Shown here in pieces: positions 46,926-60,284 of a DNA stretch of 64,000 nucleotides (positions within the stretch are counted from its first letter, which is position 1; each line of letters begins with the position of its first letter). A program made the position numbers and the translations under genes. The DNA comes from Rhabdornis inornatus (lineage: Eukaryota > Chordata > Aves > Passeriformes > Rhabdornithidae). The notes beneath the pieces were generated by a model. It was not told where the DNA came from and searched no databases. It was given only the letters and a program-made list of their open reading frames with translations. Location: positions 164,540 through 228,539 of the forward strand of contig VWZS01000635.1 in assembly GCA_013397075.1 (NCBI GenBank), read 5' to 3'.

Positions 46926-49379
46926 TATCCCTCTTCCCCCATGGGCACCAAGCCCACATTTCTCTGATGTGGTAGTATTGCCCTGCACCTACTGAGACAT
47001 CTGGGAGCACCTGAACCCTTGGAAATGTGAAGAAACCAAATTGTACCCCCTTCCCTACTGCCTGCCAGCTCCATCCCCACTGCTCCCTGCCCCTGGAACA
47101 ACCTTCCACAGCTGAGGGTCCATGCTGAGCAAGAGCAGGAGACACTGAACAACAAGGAGAAGGGCAGGAGAATGGCAGGAGAATGGCACTCTTTACTGTT
47201 TGTGTACCTTGGCTGCATTCCCACTGCCCTGCATGCAGCCCCAAAAGGGTCTCAGGTCTTTCCAGCTGTGGGATAAAGAAGTCTCACAGAGCCTGTGGAC
47301 ACAGTGCTGGGCTTTCCCAGGGGTGCTGCTGGTGACTTTGGCAATCAGGATCTTCCACTGCCCAGCCTGCAGGGGCTGCAGGGCTGTGAGACACAGCAGA
47401 AGCAGGAAAACCCTGCTGACCCCAACCCTGCACCCCAAAACACTCTGGGCTGGGGGCACCTTGCTCCTGGTGCTTTGTCCATCTTTGCCACTGGCCTGAG
47501 GTACTGGTCCAACCAGTGAGATACACACAAAGAAATGGTGGGGAAGGAAAAACCCCTGGGTGGGGTTAGAGCATCCAAGGACCCTCCCTGCTTCCATGGC
47601 TTAGGATGAACTGTCAATGGATGTGATAACAAACACCTTAGAGAAAACTGCAAAGGGGAGATCTGCCCTCTGTTAGCTTTTCCCTGCTCAGCAGCTTTGC
47701 TGCAGCTTGATTTTCCTCCTGAGAAATGTCCAGGGTCTGGCTGGGATTTGGAGCACCCAGCCTGAGGCAGTGGTGGGAAAGGAAGTCTGTATGGTGGCAA
47801 GGGCTGTTTTTAAAGGAGTGCCACTGAAAGGGTTAATTCCAGGGAAAACTGGTATCAAAGAAATGCTGCTCTTTCTGAAAGAGCCCCACAGCCCTGCAAT
47901 CAGCTGTGGGACCTTGGGCCCCGTGGAAAATGGTCAGGATGGGCCAGATCTGCTCCCAGAAATGCAACACGGTCACAGGGTGGATGGGACCCTCCAGATA
48001 GGGTGGAGTAGCAGGGCAGAGAGGGAAAATGAACGGTCTGAGGGGGCCTGTTTCATCTCTGACTTCTCCACAGAAACAGGAATTCTGTGTCCAGGAAGGA
48101 GCCAGATGTGGTGACAGGCATGTGACAGAGCTGGCAGCCCTGGGGCAAGCACAGACCTTCTCCATCATGAAGCTATCAAAGAAGGACAGAGAAACTGAGG
48201 CACAGCCAGCACCGTGGCCAGGTGAACCTCTCACCCCCAGAGGGTGTGTGCTGCTCCCTGGGCCACTGCTGCCACCCTTGTCTTCCTCTTCCCCCACCAT
48301 CTCTCTTTTTCTTCCAAATCATTTTAAGCAGTGACTGTGGAACAGGAATTTATAAAAAACCAAAACTCGCTCTCACCAGCACTCCCTTCCCCCAGCTGCA
48401 GCCCACACTCCCAGCAGAACCATTACAGCATGTTCAGGAGATGATTGAAAAGAAAGATGCTCTAGCAAGAGTGATAACTTGATGTAACCAGGAGCGTGTA
48501 TGGATACATAAATTCAAAAATGCTGCCTAAAGAGATTAATTCCTCCCTCCCATGAGGCCAGCTGCTAAGCCCAGGGGCTGTGCTGCCCCAGCAGCTCTCA
48601 CAAGGCTCTGTGTTTGCTTTGATGAGCTGTGAGTGTACATGGGAGTTAGCTGAGCCTCCTGCTCTGCCTTCCTTTAGATCTCAGGTGAAATCGATACACA
48701 GAAAGATGCATTTCAGGAAACTGAGAAAAACTGAAAAAAAAAACCAACCTCCAAGAAAAGCTGTGAGACTGAGGAAGCTGAAAGGGGAGAGGCAAAAGAT
48801 CAGAGAGGTCTGCAAGGAAAAAAGAAAATCACTCATTGTGTTGTTGGATGTAAAATCAAACCCAACTGGCATTAATAGCAAAAGGACACCCTTGCCACTG
48901 ATTTTAATGAGGATGGATTAAGCTGAGCTTGGAGCAAAATAAGAGGCAGGAATAGTCCTAGGAGAGGACAAGGAGCCCTGGGTCTCTCCTATCCTCACCC
49001 ATCCTGTTGTAGAGGCATCCTCTCTGCAGAAAGACAATGCTCAGGGAAATTCTGGCGTTATTGGAGGGATCTATGACACAATTGTCACCTCTCAGAGGAC
49101 AAAACAAGTCAGGGGCCTTGGAATTTCCTTTGTCTCTGCTCTTCCATCCCCATGAAAGCATTGCAGACCATGCAGGGTGAGTGTATCACCTGCTGAAATT
49201 CCCTTGGTCAGAAAGGTGTCCAGCAGGACACTCCCACCATCAGGAACCATCCCTGGATGATTTTGCTTCCACAGGATGTGCTGAGGTGGCTCTCCTGCCA
49301 CCATGGCATGGTCCCTGTGCCCAGTGCAGTGAGGTCCCTCCCAGCACACAGGTTTTTAATCTCCAGTACTCCAGAGGAG

Positions 49380-49905
49380 TTGAAGTATGAAGAAAGTAGA
49401 TCAGATATTAAGAAGAAATTCTTTACTATGAAAGTGGTAAGATCCTGCCACAGGTTGCCCAGGGAAGTGTTCAAAGTCAGTGATGTCTTCAGTCAACTGT
49501 GACAGATCAAGGGGATAAAACTTCACATTAAAGGTGAATATCCAAGGTAGACTTGAACATGGGAAATATCTGATTGTTAATCTCAAATAAGTCCAAGTAA
49601 GCAAAGAAAAAGCTTTACTGAAAAATGTTAGAAAGTAGAATAAATCTTAATCACTGAAATCTCAAAGGAAATTTTTTTTCTGTTTTTTACTGTACGTTAT
49701 TAAGAAGCATAGATTATTTTCATTAGCAGGTAGAGATCCACAGACATAATGAAACATTAACATGTTAAAAATTATTTTAAAATAACGTTTTACAGGGCTT
49801 GGAGCAACCTGGGCTAGTGGAAGGTGTCCCTGCTCATGGCAGGGGGGCTTAGAATGAGATGATCTTTAGTGCCCCTTCCAACCCAAACCATTCTGGGTTC
49901 TGTGA
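49380..49905 (+). mobile_element. CR1 LINE 3' end in two pieces with about 310 bp of foreign sequence between
   Basis: The first piece (about 49383-49480) runs from GATATTAAGAAGAAATTC to TTGCCCAGGGAAGTGTTC. The second (about 49796-49905) resumes at GGGCTTGGAGCAACCTGGGC and ends CAAACCATTCTGGGTTCTG. In intact copies these phrases are close together, so one CR1 may have been interrupted. The intervening sequence is AT-rich, with no recognised family and no clear target duplication. Two separate truncated CR1 insertions are the alternative. Confidence 0.65.
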
Positions 49906-52900
49906 GTGAGGTGCACTGAGCTGTGCTGGGATGGAAGGGACAGTTCTCAGAGCACATGGGACACACTGACACTTTCAGGAACTCACCAAAGTACCCCAAA
50001 AACCAGACCTGGTGGCAGGCAGCCACCTCCCCCTGTGCCAGAGCCCAGGCTGCAGGGCCAGTCACTGCCCTGGTCACAGCCACCACTGTTGGGGACAAAC
50101 ACAGCACACCATTCTATGCCACCTCCCCAGACAGCGCTCTCCAAGAGGCAGAGCCTGTCCTGGCCCCAGCCCCAGCCCCAGCTCTGCTGGCACACAGGGA
50201 GCAGCCCCAGAGCTCGTCCTGACGGAGCATGCCGCTGTTTATTTGAGCAGTCTCAGTATTTATGTATCTCATTACGTCTGCAGCCAGCAGCAGCTGTTTC
50301 CACACCGTGTCTGTCAAGCAGCATCTCAGCAAAAATGCCTTCCTGTCCCTCCCTCCTCTCCTGGCAGTTAAGCTCCCTCTGAAGTTTAAGTCTGACTGAC
50401 ATGGATACAAACCTCCACCTCAAACACAGCCCCCACGGCTCCCGAGGTGTCTTCCCTGACCCCATCCAAACCCCCAGCACTGACCACAGCCATGGTGCCA
50501 GCCCCAAAGCCAGCCCCAAACCCCTGGCAGTGGGCCAGGACAGGCAGCCATGCCCATCCATGCCCATCACATCCTGGCAGAGGTGTCCGTGTGTCCACCC
50601 AAGGGCTGTGCCAGACCCTCCCAGCTGCACACCAAGTGCCACAGGCACCCTGCACTCCCTTCACCACTGGCTTTAACCACCTCAGCATTAAAGAAAAAAC
50701 CACTCCAGAAATCTCACTGCCTCCCAAATGGACTGGGACACCAAGCTCCAGTGCAGCACTGAGGAGGTCACAGCTGGAATCTCCCTGTCCCAAGGTCACA
50801 GCCAGGAAGCCTTGTCCCTTCCTGAGGAGCTGGGAAACCCATCCAAGGAAAGCTGTGGAGAATGCAGCTTGTTTGCTGATAATTCCAGAGGTGAAGATCC
50901 CTCCTGGACCTCAGGCTGTGACCTTGCTCAGGAGGAGCAGCCCCAAAACTGGGCTGAGGGCAGCCAAGGCACACGGAGCTGAGCCAAGGTGAGCTCAGGA
51001 AGCAGCAGTGTCCCCAGGTAAGGGGGTCACACACACACACTCACACCAGGAGAGCCTGTCAGAGCAGCAGTGTGACTCCATGTGAGCTCCCCTTCATGTC
51101 AGCCCCCTCCTGTCAGCCCCCTGGCTGCAGGACCCCAGGGCTGTGTGATGAGGGGAGCATCTGCACGCAATGAGGGGCTCTGCTCACCAGCCCCGTGCCC
51201 CTGCTGTGCTTCCCGTGCTCAGCTCCTGTCCCACTGCTCTCCTGGGATGGAGATTGTGTGGATCAGAGCTAATTACAGCACGCAAACCCTCTGTCTAATT
51301 GCTCTGATGAATTATTGAGGGACTGAGGTGCTGCTGTGAGGGCAGCAGGTAGGGGAGCACTGTGCTCACGCAGGTGCCCAGGGCACTCCTGGCTCCTCGT
51401 GCTGAGAAGGGATCCCCATGTCCCAGCAGCCCGTGTCTGGGAGAGGAAACTGTGCCAAGGGGTTCCCAAAAATCCACTGTGCTGGAAAGCACATCTGGAG
51501 ACCACCAGTGCCTAAGTGCTATCGACAAGCAGAAACTCCCTGATGTCATTAGCCCTGCAAGCCATTGATTTTCTCTGCTGGAACAAGAAACTCATTGGAG
51601 CTGAGGCAATCACAGGTGGCACTGCCACCTCCTCTGGGCTGTCCAGCTGGGGGTTGGAAAGGGGTGTTTCAGAGCTGTTTTCTTTCCAATGGCTAATTGC
51701 TGGTAAATCCCAGCCCTCTGCCCACCAGGAACAGATGAAGAGCCCCAGGGCTCTCGGCCGCAGCCCCTTCAACATCTGTCCATCCTTTGTATGGGAATGG
51801 AGACACCACCAGGCATCTTCTAAAGGATCTTTCTCTGCCAGGGTTGGGGCTGGGTTCATCAGCCATCTCTGCAGTGCTGGGCTGGCCATGAGCTCTTTAA
51901 CCCAGCCTCAGAGCCCCTCTCCCAGCAGCTCCAGTGAGGGGGGTAGGTCATGCACTGGGAAGGACAAATTCCTCCTGTCCCCAAGCTCCAGCACCAGGTA
52001 CCTCTCCCAGTGACAGCTTAACCCCAGCAGTGGGCAGAGCTCCACACATAAGGTGTGAGCCACTTACCAAATTCCTGCAGCACCAGCTGATTCTTACAAG
52101 GGAGAAAATCAGGCTCACAGTGATTTAATCGTATTTTCAAAGTTCCCAAATGAAAAGTGATTTTTTATTACAACCTGCTGACTCCCCTCTATGTCACATT
52201 ATGCCAAAGGAGGATTTTTTCAGACAATGGACATGACCCTTTCACATCCTGCACCCTGCCCTTCTCCCTTGCATGTGCAAATCAGGAGCTCCCTTTTGCC
52301 ATCCCAGCACACAAGGGTCAGTCACTGCTGGAAGAGGACAGCAGAGGACATGGCTGGACACAAATCCCAAGAACCCAGCACTCACCTAAAGCAGAGTTTT
52401 GCTGGGAAGTCCTTGCCTGTTTGTGCACTGCATGTCTGCACCAAGGAGGGAGCTCCCAACCTCCTTCCATCACACAGAAGGATGCAGGAGCCACAGCCTT
52501 GACAGGGACCAGCACAGCCTTCAGCCTGGACCTCACCTTCCTCAGTTATGACCTTAAACCATCCAGTTTCAGCACCTGCATGGCAATTTTTGTTTGTCTT
52601 AAAGATGTGCCTGTGTGGCACAGCTAGGATGTGAACAGAGCAGGAGATGTTCTGAAAAGTTCAAAGACTGAGCAATGAGAGAACAATGGGTACAAATGGC
52701 CCAGCACCTGATATCAATAAATCTCAATCTCATTCTTCCTCCCTAAGGGCACCCCTGAAGTCTTACATGGGTACATCCTCCCAGGAGCTGCTGCTGGGCT
52801 TGGAGGGACCAGGACTGCTCCTTCCCCCACCTGGACCTGGGGGAACCCTCTGGATGGGCTCAGCCAGGACAGAAGGGTCTATAATAGGGAAATATGGAAA

Positions 52901-53985
52901 AACCTCCATCCCCAAACCAACAACCACCTCATGTCTCTCTCACTCAAGGATCTCCAAGACCACACATTTCAGCCCTGACTAAGCAAATCATCTTAAGGAG
53001 GAAGGTTAAAGAACTGTTTGTTATTGGAAGTGTCTCCCTCTTTAGGATTCATTTTTTGATAAATTAACTCCAGCTTCATTACTTCATGATATATTTCCCT
53101 TGACATTTAATTATACTTACCCCAAACACATTAAGCCAATCAGTCTGAACAGCTTCTCATTAATATGTAAATTTCTCCTTTGAAAAGCCATGAATCTGTG
53201 AAAAATCTCTACAGGCTTCAATTAGGCCCTTTTGGGAAGTTGGGAACTTCCCTGAGAAACTGGGATTCCTGGCCCAAGGCAGGAATGCAGGCTCACAGAC
53301 ACTTCCTGGTGCCTGGTTTGGGAAGGGGAAAAGAGGATGCTAAAACACCTTCTCAGGTCTGGAGCCACCAGCAGGAGAGGTTGAATCTTGCAAACCAACA
53401 TGGTTTTTGCAGCTTATCCCCATGCCAGCACCTTTCCATGGGAACCACTGTCTGTCCTGTGTGCAAGGCATCCTCCTCTGGGACCACACACAGGAGTTCA
53501 TGTGGGAGCTGCAGAATATTCCCTGAAACATCAGCTTTTAGCAAAACAAACAGGAATCTGCTTCTCCTGGTGCCATGGGCAAATGGGACGTGATTTGCAT
53601 TAGGCAAATAAATTGAACTCCACAATTAACCATCTGCCCTGGAACAGATTTAAGTTTTGCTTTAAAGCATCACTTCCAGCCTCCCTCCACTCTCACATCC
53701 ATCTGAATGCTGCAGGATTTTCTGCTGGGAAACCAACTGGGAATTAATTCATTGAATCATTCCCATAATTGGAGAGAAACATCAGTGTAGGTACCGCAGC
53801 CCTGGTGGCCTTTGGCCCCATGGATGTGTTTCCTGCGGATTACATCAATGGACAAACCACAAAACTGCTTCAAAACCTCCCAGAGCCTCCAATTCCCACC
53901 AAAAGTCTTTAGTCACCAAACCAAGATGATTTCCTGGGAGCTGCTGAGTGCCACATCATCATCTTGAGAAAAAGTCACCCATTTC
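49906..53985. other. Presumed intron, GC-richer part, no exon seen
   Basis: Overlapping open frames on both strands between 49906 and 52627 (up to 181 codons) are proline- and serine-rich products of C-rich sequence, including a short CCCCAG run near 50164-50190. None shows a domain, and both strands are open at once, which argues for composition over coding. Confidence 0.55.
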
Positions 53986-53989
53986 ATCT

Positions 53990-54480
53990 TATTTCAAGAG
54001 AAGTTGCAGGTTTTCTTAAAAAACATCTGATTTTCTGTAATTTTTTTATTCCCTACAGTTAGACATCAAGATCAGAAATACACTGCAATCAGTGTACTAT
54101 ATAAATAGTCCAATTTTGGGAAACAGCTCTCATGAGCAATAAAGAAACCCAATTTACTATGCACTATAATAAAAATATCCCTTTTACCATATAAATCAAA
54201 CCAAAGTGAACAGATAAAAAAAAAATAAACTCAACCCCCCCGGTTTCTGCCCACAGGCCCTGGGGAAGGGCTCGCCTGCCCTGTATAAATATATACAAGA
54301 GCAAATCTGTTAAAAATTGCAGCCACCACTTTGTTTTCTAAAGGTCCCAGTTTATCCTTCGTCAGAAGAAGGAGGGCTGGGGAAAGGTTGGCCAGAAACA
54401 CAATCCTTTCCTGTATAAACACCATGGTCTGTGCTGGCTTTAAGTGCATCATATGGTCTATATTTTATATGTGTATACAG
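53990..54480. promoter_or_regulatory. Candidate conserved non-coding or UTR-like segment
   Basis: AT-rich, non-repetitive sequence with several AATAAA and TATAAAT motifs (GTATAAATATATACAAGAG near 54282) and no open frame. It resembles either an enhancer or an unannotated 3' UTR. No coding exon was found next to it on either strand. Confidence 0.2.
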
Positions 54481-54507
54481 AGAGAGAGAGAGAGAGAGAA
54501 AGAGAGA
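54479..54507 (+). repeat. Microsatellite (AG)n
   Basis: About fourteen AG units with one A insertion, in the presumed intron, following TATATGTGTATAC. Confidence 0.95.
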
Positions 54508-54959
54508 TTTTTCAAGCCAGTCAGAGACATAAAGTGATCTTATATCATCTAAAACCAACAAGCAGACTTGGACTTCTGGCAGTTTTCCTTGTCCCTGCCA
54601 CCCCCCTGCCCCTTCCTCCCAGCTGCTGGAGCACACTGCTGTCTGCCCCCATTATTTTTCACAAAGGCATATAAATCACTGTGGAAACTCTTATTATCTT
54701 ATTTTCCCTCTGCTTCTCTCTTGTCTGTTTGGAGAAAAATTAATGCATTTGTCTCTGGAAAAATGTGCAGTCTCTATAATTCAGTTTTAAAACAAGCACA
54801 ACTAGCAAATGGATAGACCTCCGTTAGGAGACTCATTTTTCATGGCAGTAATTGAACCCTTCCCTTCGATTTTTCCTCTGGGTGTTAAAGACAACTGATG
54901 CCTTCCTGGAATTTGCTTATGTCTCAGAAAGGTGGAGAGACTAGACAGGCACAAAAAGC

Positions 54960-55015
54960 AGGAGAGAGAAAGAAAGATGAGACAGAGGGAAAGAAAAAGG
55001 AGAGGAGAGGAGAGN
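54960..55015 (+). repeat. Purine-rich repeat ending in a single N (55015)
   Basis: A GAGA/GAAA-rich run ends in GGAGAGGAGAGGAGAG immediately before the unknown base. Unlike the N at 26245, the flanks are not duplicates of each other. The array length is probably unresolved at this point. Confidence 0.85.
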
Positions 55016-57087
55016 CCTTAGAGCCTTGTCTGTCTCTGCAGAGGGACCTTGGGGAGCCCCCAGGCAAACATCCCAGATGGGATTTTCCCAAAAGCTGGTG
55101 GAGCTTTGATTTGGACAGCTTCTCACCACCTAGGCTGCTGAGGAATCCATCCCCATCACAGGGACAGTTCAGTGTCCTGCAAACCCATGGATCACCAGCC
55201 CCTTGTGTCCTGCAAGAACCACAAAACCAGATGTGGCCTGGGGACACACACTCTGCCAGCAGTTTCATCCTGGTGCCTCTTTCTGCACCTGAAACTCAGG
55301 GAATCTCCCCTGCTTCCCTCCCACTGCCAATGGCACATCTGCCCCCACCAGAAAACGGGAACCCAAACCATCAGTACTCCCCTAAACAGACAAACTCCAA
55401 AAATCACAGCCAGCTTGAAAATAATCCCCGTCCCTGGTGCGGGGGGATGCCTCTGCCCACATCCCAATCCCCTATCAGCTCTGGGGCTCGATTCAGAAGA
55501 AGCCAGACAAAGTGAAAAGCCAAAAGAGTGACACAAACAATCACACAGAAATCAGGAATAATTCCAGAAAGGCCACAATCAAGTGAGTGCTCAGGCCAGC
55601 AAAAACTATTGTTCCTTTGTCTCTCACTACATTATCTCTGTCTCCTGGGAGCTACATTATTGCCTGCAATACATAATGCAATTTGCTGGTTTTCCATGTC
55701 TGCCTCATTTTCCCTTGGTGCAAGCACAGGCCATGCACACACTGCAGTGCATTGCTCCTCCTGTGGAAAAAAAGGATGGGAGAGGAGTCAGGATGGGAAC
55801 TGGAGCTGCAGAGAGGGATGGTGGCTGAGAACCTGCAGACAACGTAAAGAGGAATAAAATGTTGTCTGAAAATTGGAAGGACACAGAAAACTACTAAATG
55901 GAGGTGATTTGTGAAAGAAAAAAAACCCAAACAACAAACAACCAAAAAAAACCAGTGTTCCTCCACTCTCCTTCCCTCTGAAGAAATGTCACCAAATCTC
56001 AGAGACTGAAAACCAAGACCTAGTGAGTGCAGGGGCTAAACTGGCTAAATTAAGGCAGCTGAAGCTGGAGGTAGGGAATAATATTGGAAAAGGGGATGCA
56101 GCAGGCTGGGACCCACTGGGCTCTACAGCCACACCTGGGGAGTTCTGGACATCCTTGTGTCTCTGGAGATTATGGACTGGCTGCCAGGGTTTTGGGAGCA
56201 AGGAGATGGATTTTCTCCCTTATCTGCAGAGGTAAAAGGATCTGTCCACCAAGATGTTGTTGTGGAGTCCTAAACAGTTCAACAGAGATTCTGATGAAGT
56301 TTTGGAAATCCCTGTGGCATGCCCTGTACTGCTGGAGATGGTGTGGGCACATCTGTGTGTCAATCTGTGCATGCAGAGTTTGATGAAAGACCCAGACACC
56401 TCAAAGGACCTCACTGTTGAGAACAGGGGCTGTTCCTTAAATTATGCTGAGAAGTGACTTCTTTATGTATCACTACACATCTCCTCCTGCTGCATGGCCA
56501 AAAAACCCTCTATCTGTATTACAGAAAAGTGAGCCTGACCTCAGGCTATGATCTAAAATACATAGAGTCACACAAGTTTACTCTTGCAGTGGGTCTTCAT
56601 CCTTCCTGTGCCAATTCTTTGCCCTTTTGTTAAATGAAACTTTAATGGCTGGGAAAGGGCTCTGTACTTTCATTCCCAGTGCAAAGCAGTCAAGTGCAAA
56701 GTGTGCAAAAGTCTCCAGAAAATTGGAAAAGATTCTTCCTGGCCTAATTTGCAAGGCAAGGGTCAGTGCAGAGGGAGCTGCACAGAGATGGACACTGGTC
56801 TCTCCAGCCCACATCAAGGCAGGGAGCTCTTCCCTGTGCTCAGCAATTCCACCTTCTCCCAGGGAATGCATCACTGTCTAATCCAGTATCTGACATATTT
56901 CAGGGAGTCTTAGTTTGCAGCAGATTTAAATTTCATGGGTAAATGACACAGCTCAGCTCTGGCTGGTCTCTAGGTTTGTACCATGCTCACCTTCACATCA
57001 CAGGGAAGGGATGTGGAGGCTGAGGCTTGGGCATCAGTGTGACACCGAGGTTGTTCAGAGTGAATACAGCTCAATAATGTGAAAAGA

Positions 57088-57108
57088 GAAAAAAAGAAAG
57101 AAAGAAAG
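57088..57108 (+). repeat. Microsatellite (AAAG)n
   Basis: A short run of AAAG units within an A-rich stretch of the presumed intron. Confidence 0.85.
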
Positions 57109-58639
57109 ATGAAGTGCTCTCCAGAATATGGATGGGTGGAAAAAACCCTCAGGTCCATAAGTCAGCTTGAGTAATTTAGATCCAGGTCAATAAACACTGC
57201 TCTTCCTCACTCAGCACTGAACTAGCCAGGGCTGGAGGCTTCAGATGAGCTCCTGAAGATGAGCTCCTCTCCCTTCCCAGGGCTGCCCTGCCCAGCAACA
57301 CCAGCCCTCCTTCACCATTCATTTCTCAGCATCCCCAAAGAGAAAGCCCAGCCTGAGTGTGCTTCCTCTTTCACCACACTTCCCTGGGAACACGTAAGGA
57401 AACACAGGAAGAACTGGCTAAGCCCACACTGACACTCTTTAGAGCAGCAGGGATTTTAAATCCCACAGCCCACCAGGACAGTCACCCATCACCCACTGTG
57501 GGGTCCCACCCTGCAGGGGAGTGGGACCAGGGACCCCTGGCAAGGTGTGATCTCTCCATGCCAACGTGGACAGCCACAGAGGGATTTGGAAAAGGATTCT
57601 GAGCATTGGGGGTCCAGGTCTTGTGCTCTTAAGCCACTTTGGAAAGCCCAGGCAGGACCCCTGGAGATGAAGATTTTGAAGTGTGATCAAAGAGCCTTGA
57701 CATAGCAAGGAGGATTAATGTTTCTGCAAAGGCACAGTGAAAGCTTCTTAGTTATTCCAGTGGGGTTTTTTCCAAAGGGGCCTAAGGGAGTTAGGCACTT
57801 AAAACTCACTCAGATCCTTTATTTAGTTTGCAAATCCTGCACTGGAGCAGCGCAGCAGTGTGACCCCTGAAGCATTACTTTTGGAGTGTGTCTGCTTGAG
57901 TGAAAAGCTGAATTGATTCTGGCTGTACTGGTGGCCTCCTGCAGCTGCTCCTTCTCCACATCCCAGGGGAAACAGCTGAGGGTACAAAATACCTGCAGAA
58001 ATAAAATCAGACACCACACCAGAACCACGTGGGCTGTGTGCTCGAGGGGATGGCTGGGAGCAGCTCCAGGTCTGATCCCTTCCACAGGGCTTTGTGCTGG
58101 GGTTTGTGTGGAGAATGCTGTGAATGATCTCCCTCTGGGCAAGCAGCATGGCCAGTCCTTCCTGCTGGCTCTCACCACCATCTCTAAGAAAGCTGCAGGA
58201 ATCACTTATTTCATGATTTTGGTTACTCCTCACTGCTCACATCTCCCTGCTATTTTTTTTCTCCATCACCAGCTTTTACAGTCAAACCTGCAGAAAGAAG
58301 ACACGGCAGGGGCTCTGTTCCCCAGCTGGTGACATGACTGTGATGTTCTAACCATTCCTACCACCACTTCTAATCCTATTGCACTGGGTTCCAACTTGGG
58401 AAACCTTGGTATGAGGAAGCTGGAAAAAAGACAGAAACAACACACAAAGAACCTGTTTTCACACAAATACTCCTCATCATAACAATGATAATAATACTAC
58501 TAAATACGATAAATAATAATGCTACTAAAAACAATAATAAAGAGGAATGAGATCATGGTCTGGCTGCTTCCCAAGCCTTGCCACAGGGTCCCCTGGATTT
58601 CATGTCACCACTCAGTGGCCAGGCAGCCCCACCCACCGA

Positions 58640-59165
58640 GCCCCAGCACAGCACAAGGGTTGGGAACCACAGCACACATGTGACATGCTATTGTCCCTAA
58701 TTTGATTAATGAAGCCATCACACTAACAGAGCGTACTACACACCCCCAGCACCTTGTTACTAACCCACACCAGGAACTTCCCAGCACAGCATTAATTCCC
58801 AATACTTGCCTCTCTCAACTTTGTCAGGTAATTGTTTATGAAAAGATGAATGTATACAATAATAGTGGCTGAAGGGAGCTGATGTATGTGCTGTTAATGA
58901 ATGAAATAATCAGTTTGGTAATAACTGGCATGTGCATTTGCCAAAAGGGAACCAGCAGGACATTAGCATTCTGCAGCCACCCAACCTTTATCTCCCAGTC
59001 TTGTGTTTGACAACCGCCCCCAGATAGTCCATGAATAAAATACAGAGTAGTACCCAGACATAATTAAACTGCCAATGTGGATGTACCTAAATGAACTTGA
59101 TATCTTAATGACACTAGATAGCCAGGGAATAATGAAGGCAGTGTGAAAGGGACGTGCATAATGAG
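58640..59165. promoter_or_regulatory. Candidate conserved non-coding element in the presumed intron
   Basis: About 500 bases with no repeats and several homeodomain-like cores: CTAATTTGATTAATGAAG near 58698, CAGGTAATTGTTTATG near 58825, GTTAATGAATGAAATAATCA near 58893 and CATAATTAAACTG near 59058. Composition differs from the GC-rich tandem duplication that follows. Enhancer function is inference only. Confidence 0.3.
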
Positions 59166-59224
59166 CAGAGCCAGCACTGCCTGTGGGGACTGAGCACAGC
59201 CAGCCTCACCCCTGCTCCCACAGC

Positions 59225-59306
59225 ACCCCAGGGACCCTGCCAGCCCCTGCTCAGGACACACTGCCACCCCAGGGACCCTGCCAGCCCCTGCTCAGGACAC
59301 ACTGCC
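59225..59306 (+). repeat. Exact tandem duplication, 2 x 41 bp
   Basis: The unit from ACCCCAGGGACCCTGCC to CAGGACACACTGCC occurs twice without a mismatch (59225-59265, 59266-59306), then a third copy starts and diverges at ACCCCTCAGG. This looks like recent slippage or unequal exchange. Confidence 0.95.
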
Positions 59307-60284
59307 ACCCCTCAGGGGGCAAGGGCTGGCCCTGCAGTGCTTGCCCAGGCATGTCTTGCCCTCCCTCCTGCAGAAATCCCTCCTTTGCCCCATCTCTCTG
59401 CACCCAACCCTGCCACATCTGCTCCTCCAGAGAGCTCTGGCATGCTGCTGTGCAGCACAGACGTGATTTTAGGAGCACTTAACATGATTGGATTACCAGA
59501 CATGATCCTTTTTAATGTTTGTTTTGTTGTTCTTTTTTCAGCATGGAGATGGTTCTCGAGGAAAGAAGCTGTTCCTTGGGGATGGGCAGCTCAGAGATGT
59601 CCCAAGATAACTCAGCAGCACAGAGCCACAACCCCTCATTCCCATCACACCCACAGACACTGAGCCAGACGTGTCCTGTCCCAGCACCCATGGGTGCAAT
59701 CCTTCCTCTAGGGGATGCTGGGCACCCCTGACAGTCATCCCAACTGTCCCTAGAAAGCTGGTGAGATTCCAGTGTGAGACAGGAATTCACAGCTGAAAGG
59801 CAGGTCTGATCCCTCTCCTTTGGGGCAGCACCACACTGGGCTCCCACCCCACACTGCTCAAAAGGTAATTGTCACTTACTGCTCTAATGGTTCCAATTTT
59901 AGCAGCAAATGAGTGATGCAGAGTAAGTATCAGTCTTATTAAAGAAGTAATAATGGGAAACTGGAGCACACACTACAGGAGAAGGAACACTCCCCCAGTA
60001 CACAGGATGCTGCCCTGCTGGTACTTGACAGCACAAGAGTCCCTGCCTTCTGCTGCCAGAATTCCAAGATATTTGAATACAATATGCTCAGCATGTAGGA
60101 AAGCAACTGGTGCAATAAGCTCAGCTTGATTCTGCTGTGATGTGATTGATTGAAGGCTTAGAAACTGTCACAAAGCCAGCGGGGGAAATGTGACCCGGAA
60201 GAGTTCCTATCTCCCTCTATAGAACAGATTAGGAAAAATTGCTTAAAGCAAGTGGGAAAAGTACAGCAGGTTTGGGGAAAACCA

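Noticed and set aside
46483..47244. Minus-strand open frame of 253 codons
   Set aside because: It runs antisense through a CR1 3' end, where other copies in the window give similar chance peptides. No domain seen.
50114..50992. Several overlapping Pro-rich open frames of 98-181 codons
   Set aside because: Both strands and multiple frames are open at once in C-rich sequence; no splice-site pattern or domain supports an exon.
54898..55515. Plus-strand open frame of 205 codons
   Set aside because: It spans the N at 55015 and a purine repeat; the rest is Pro/Ser-rich sequence with the opposite strand also open. Not a gene.
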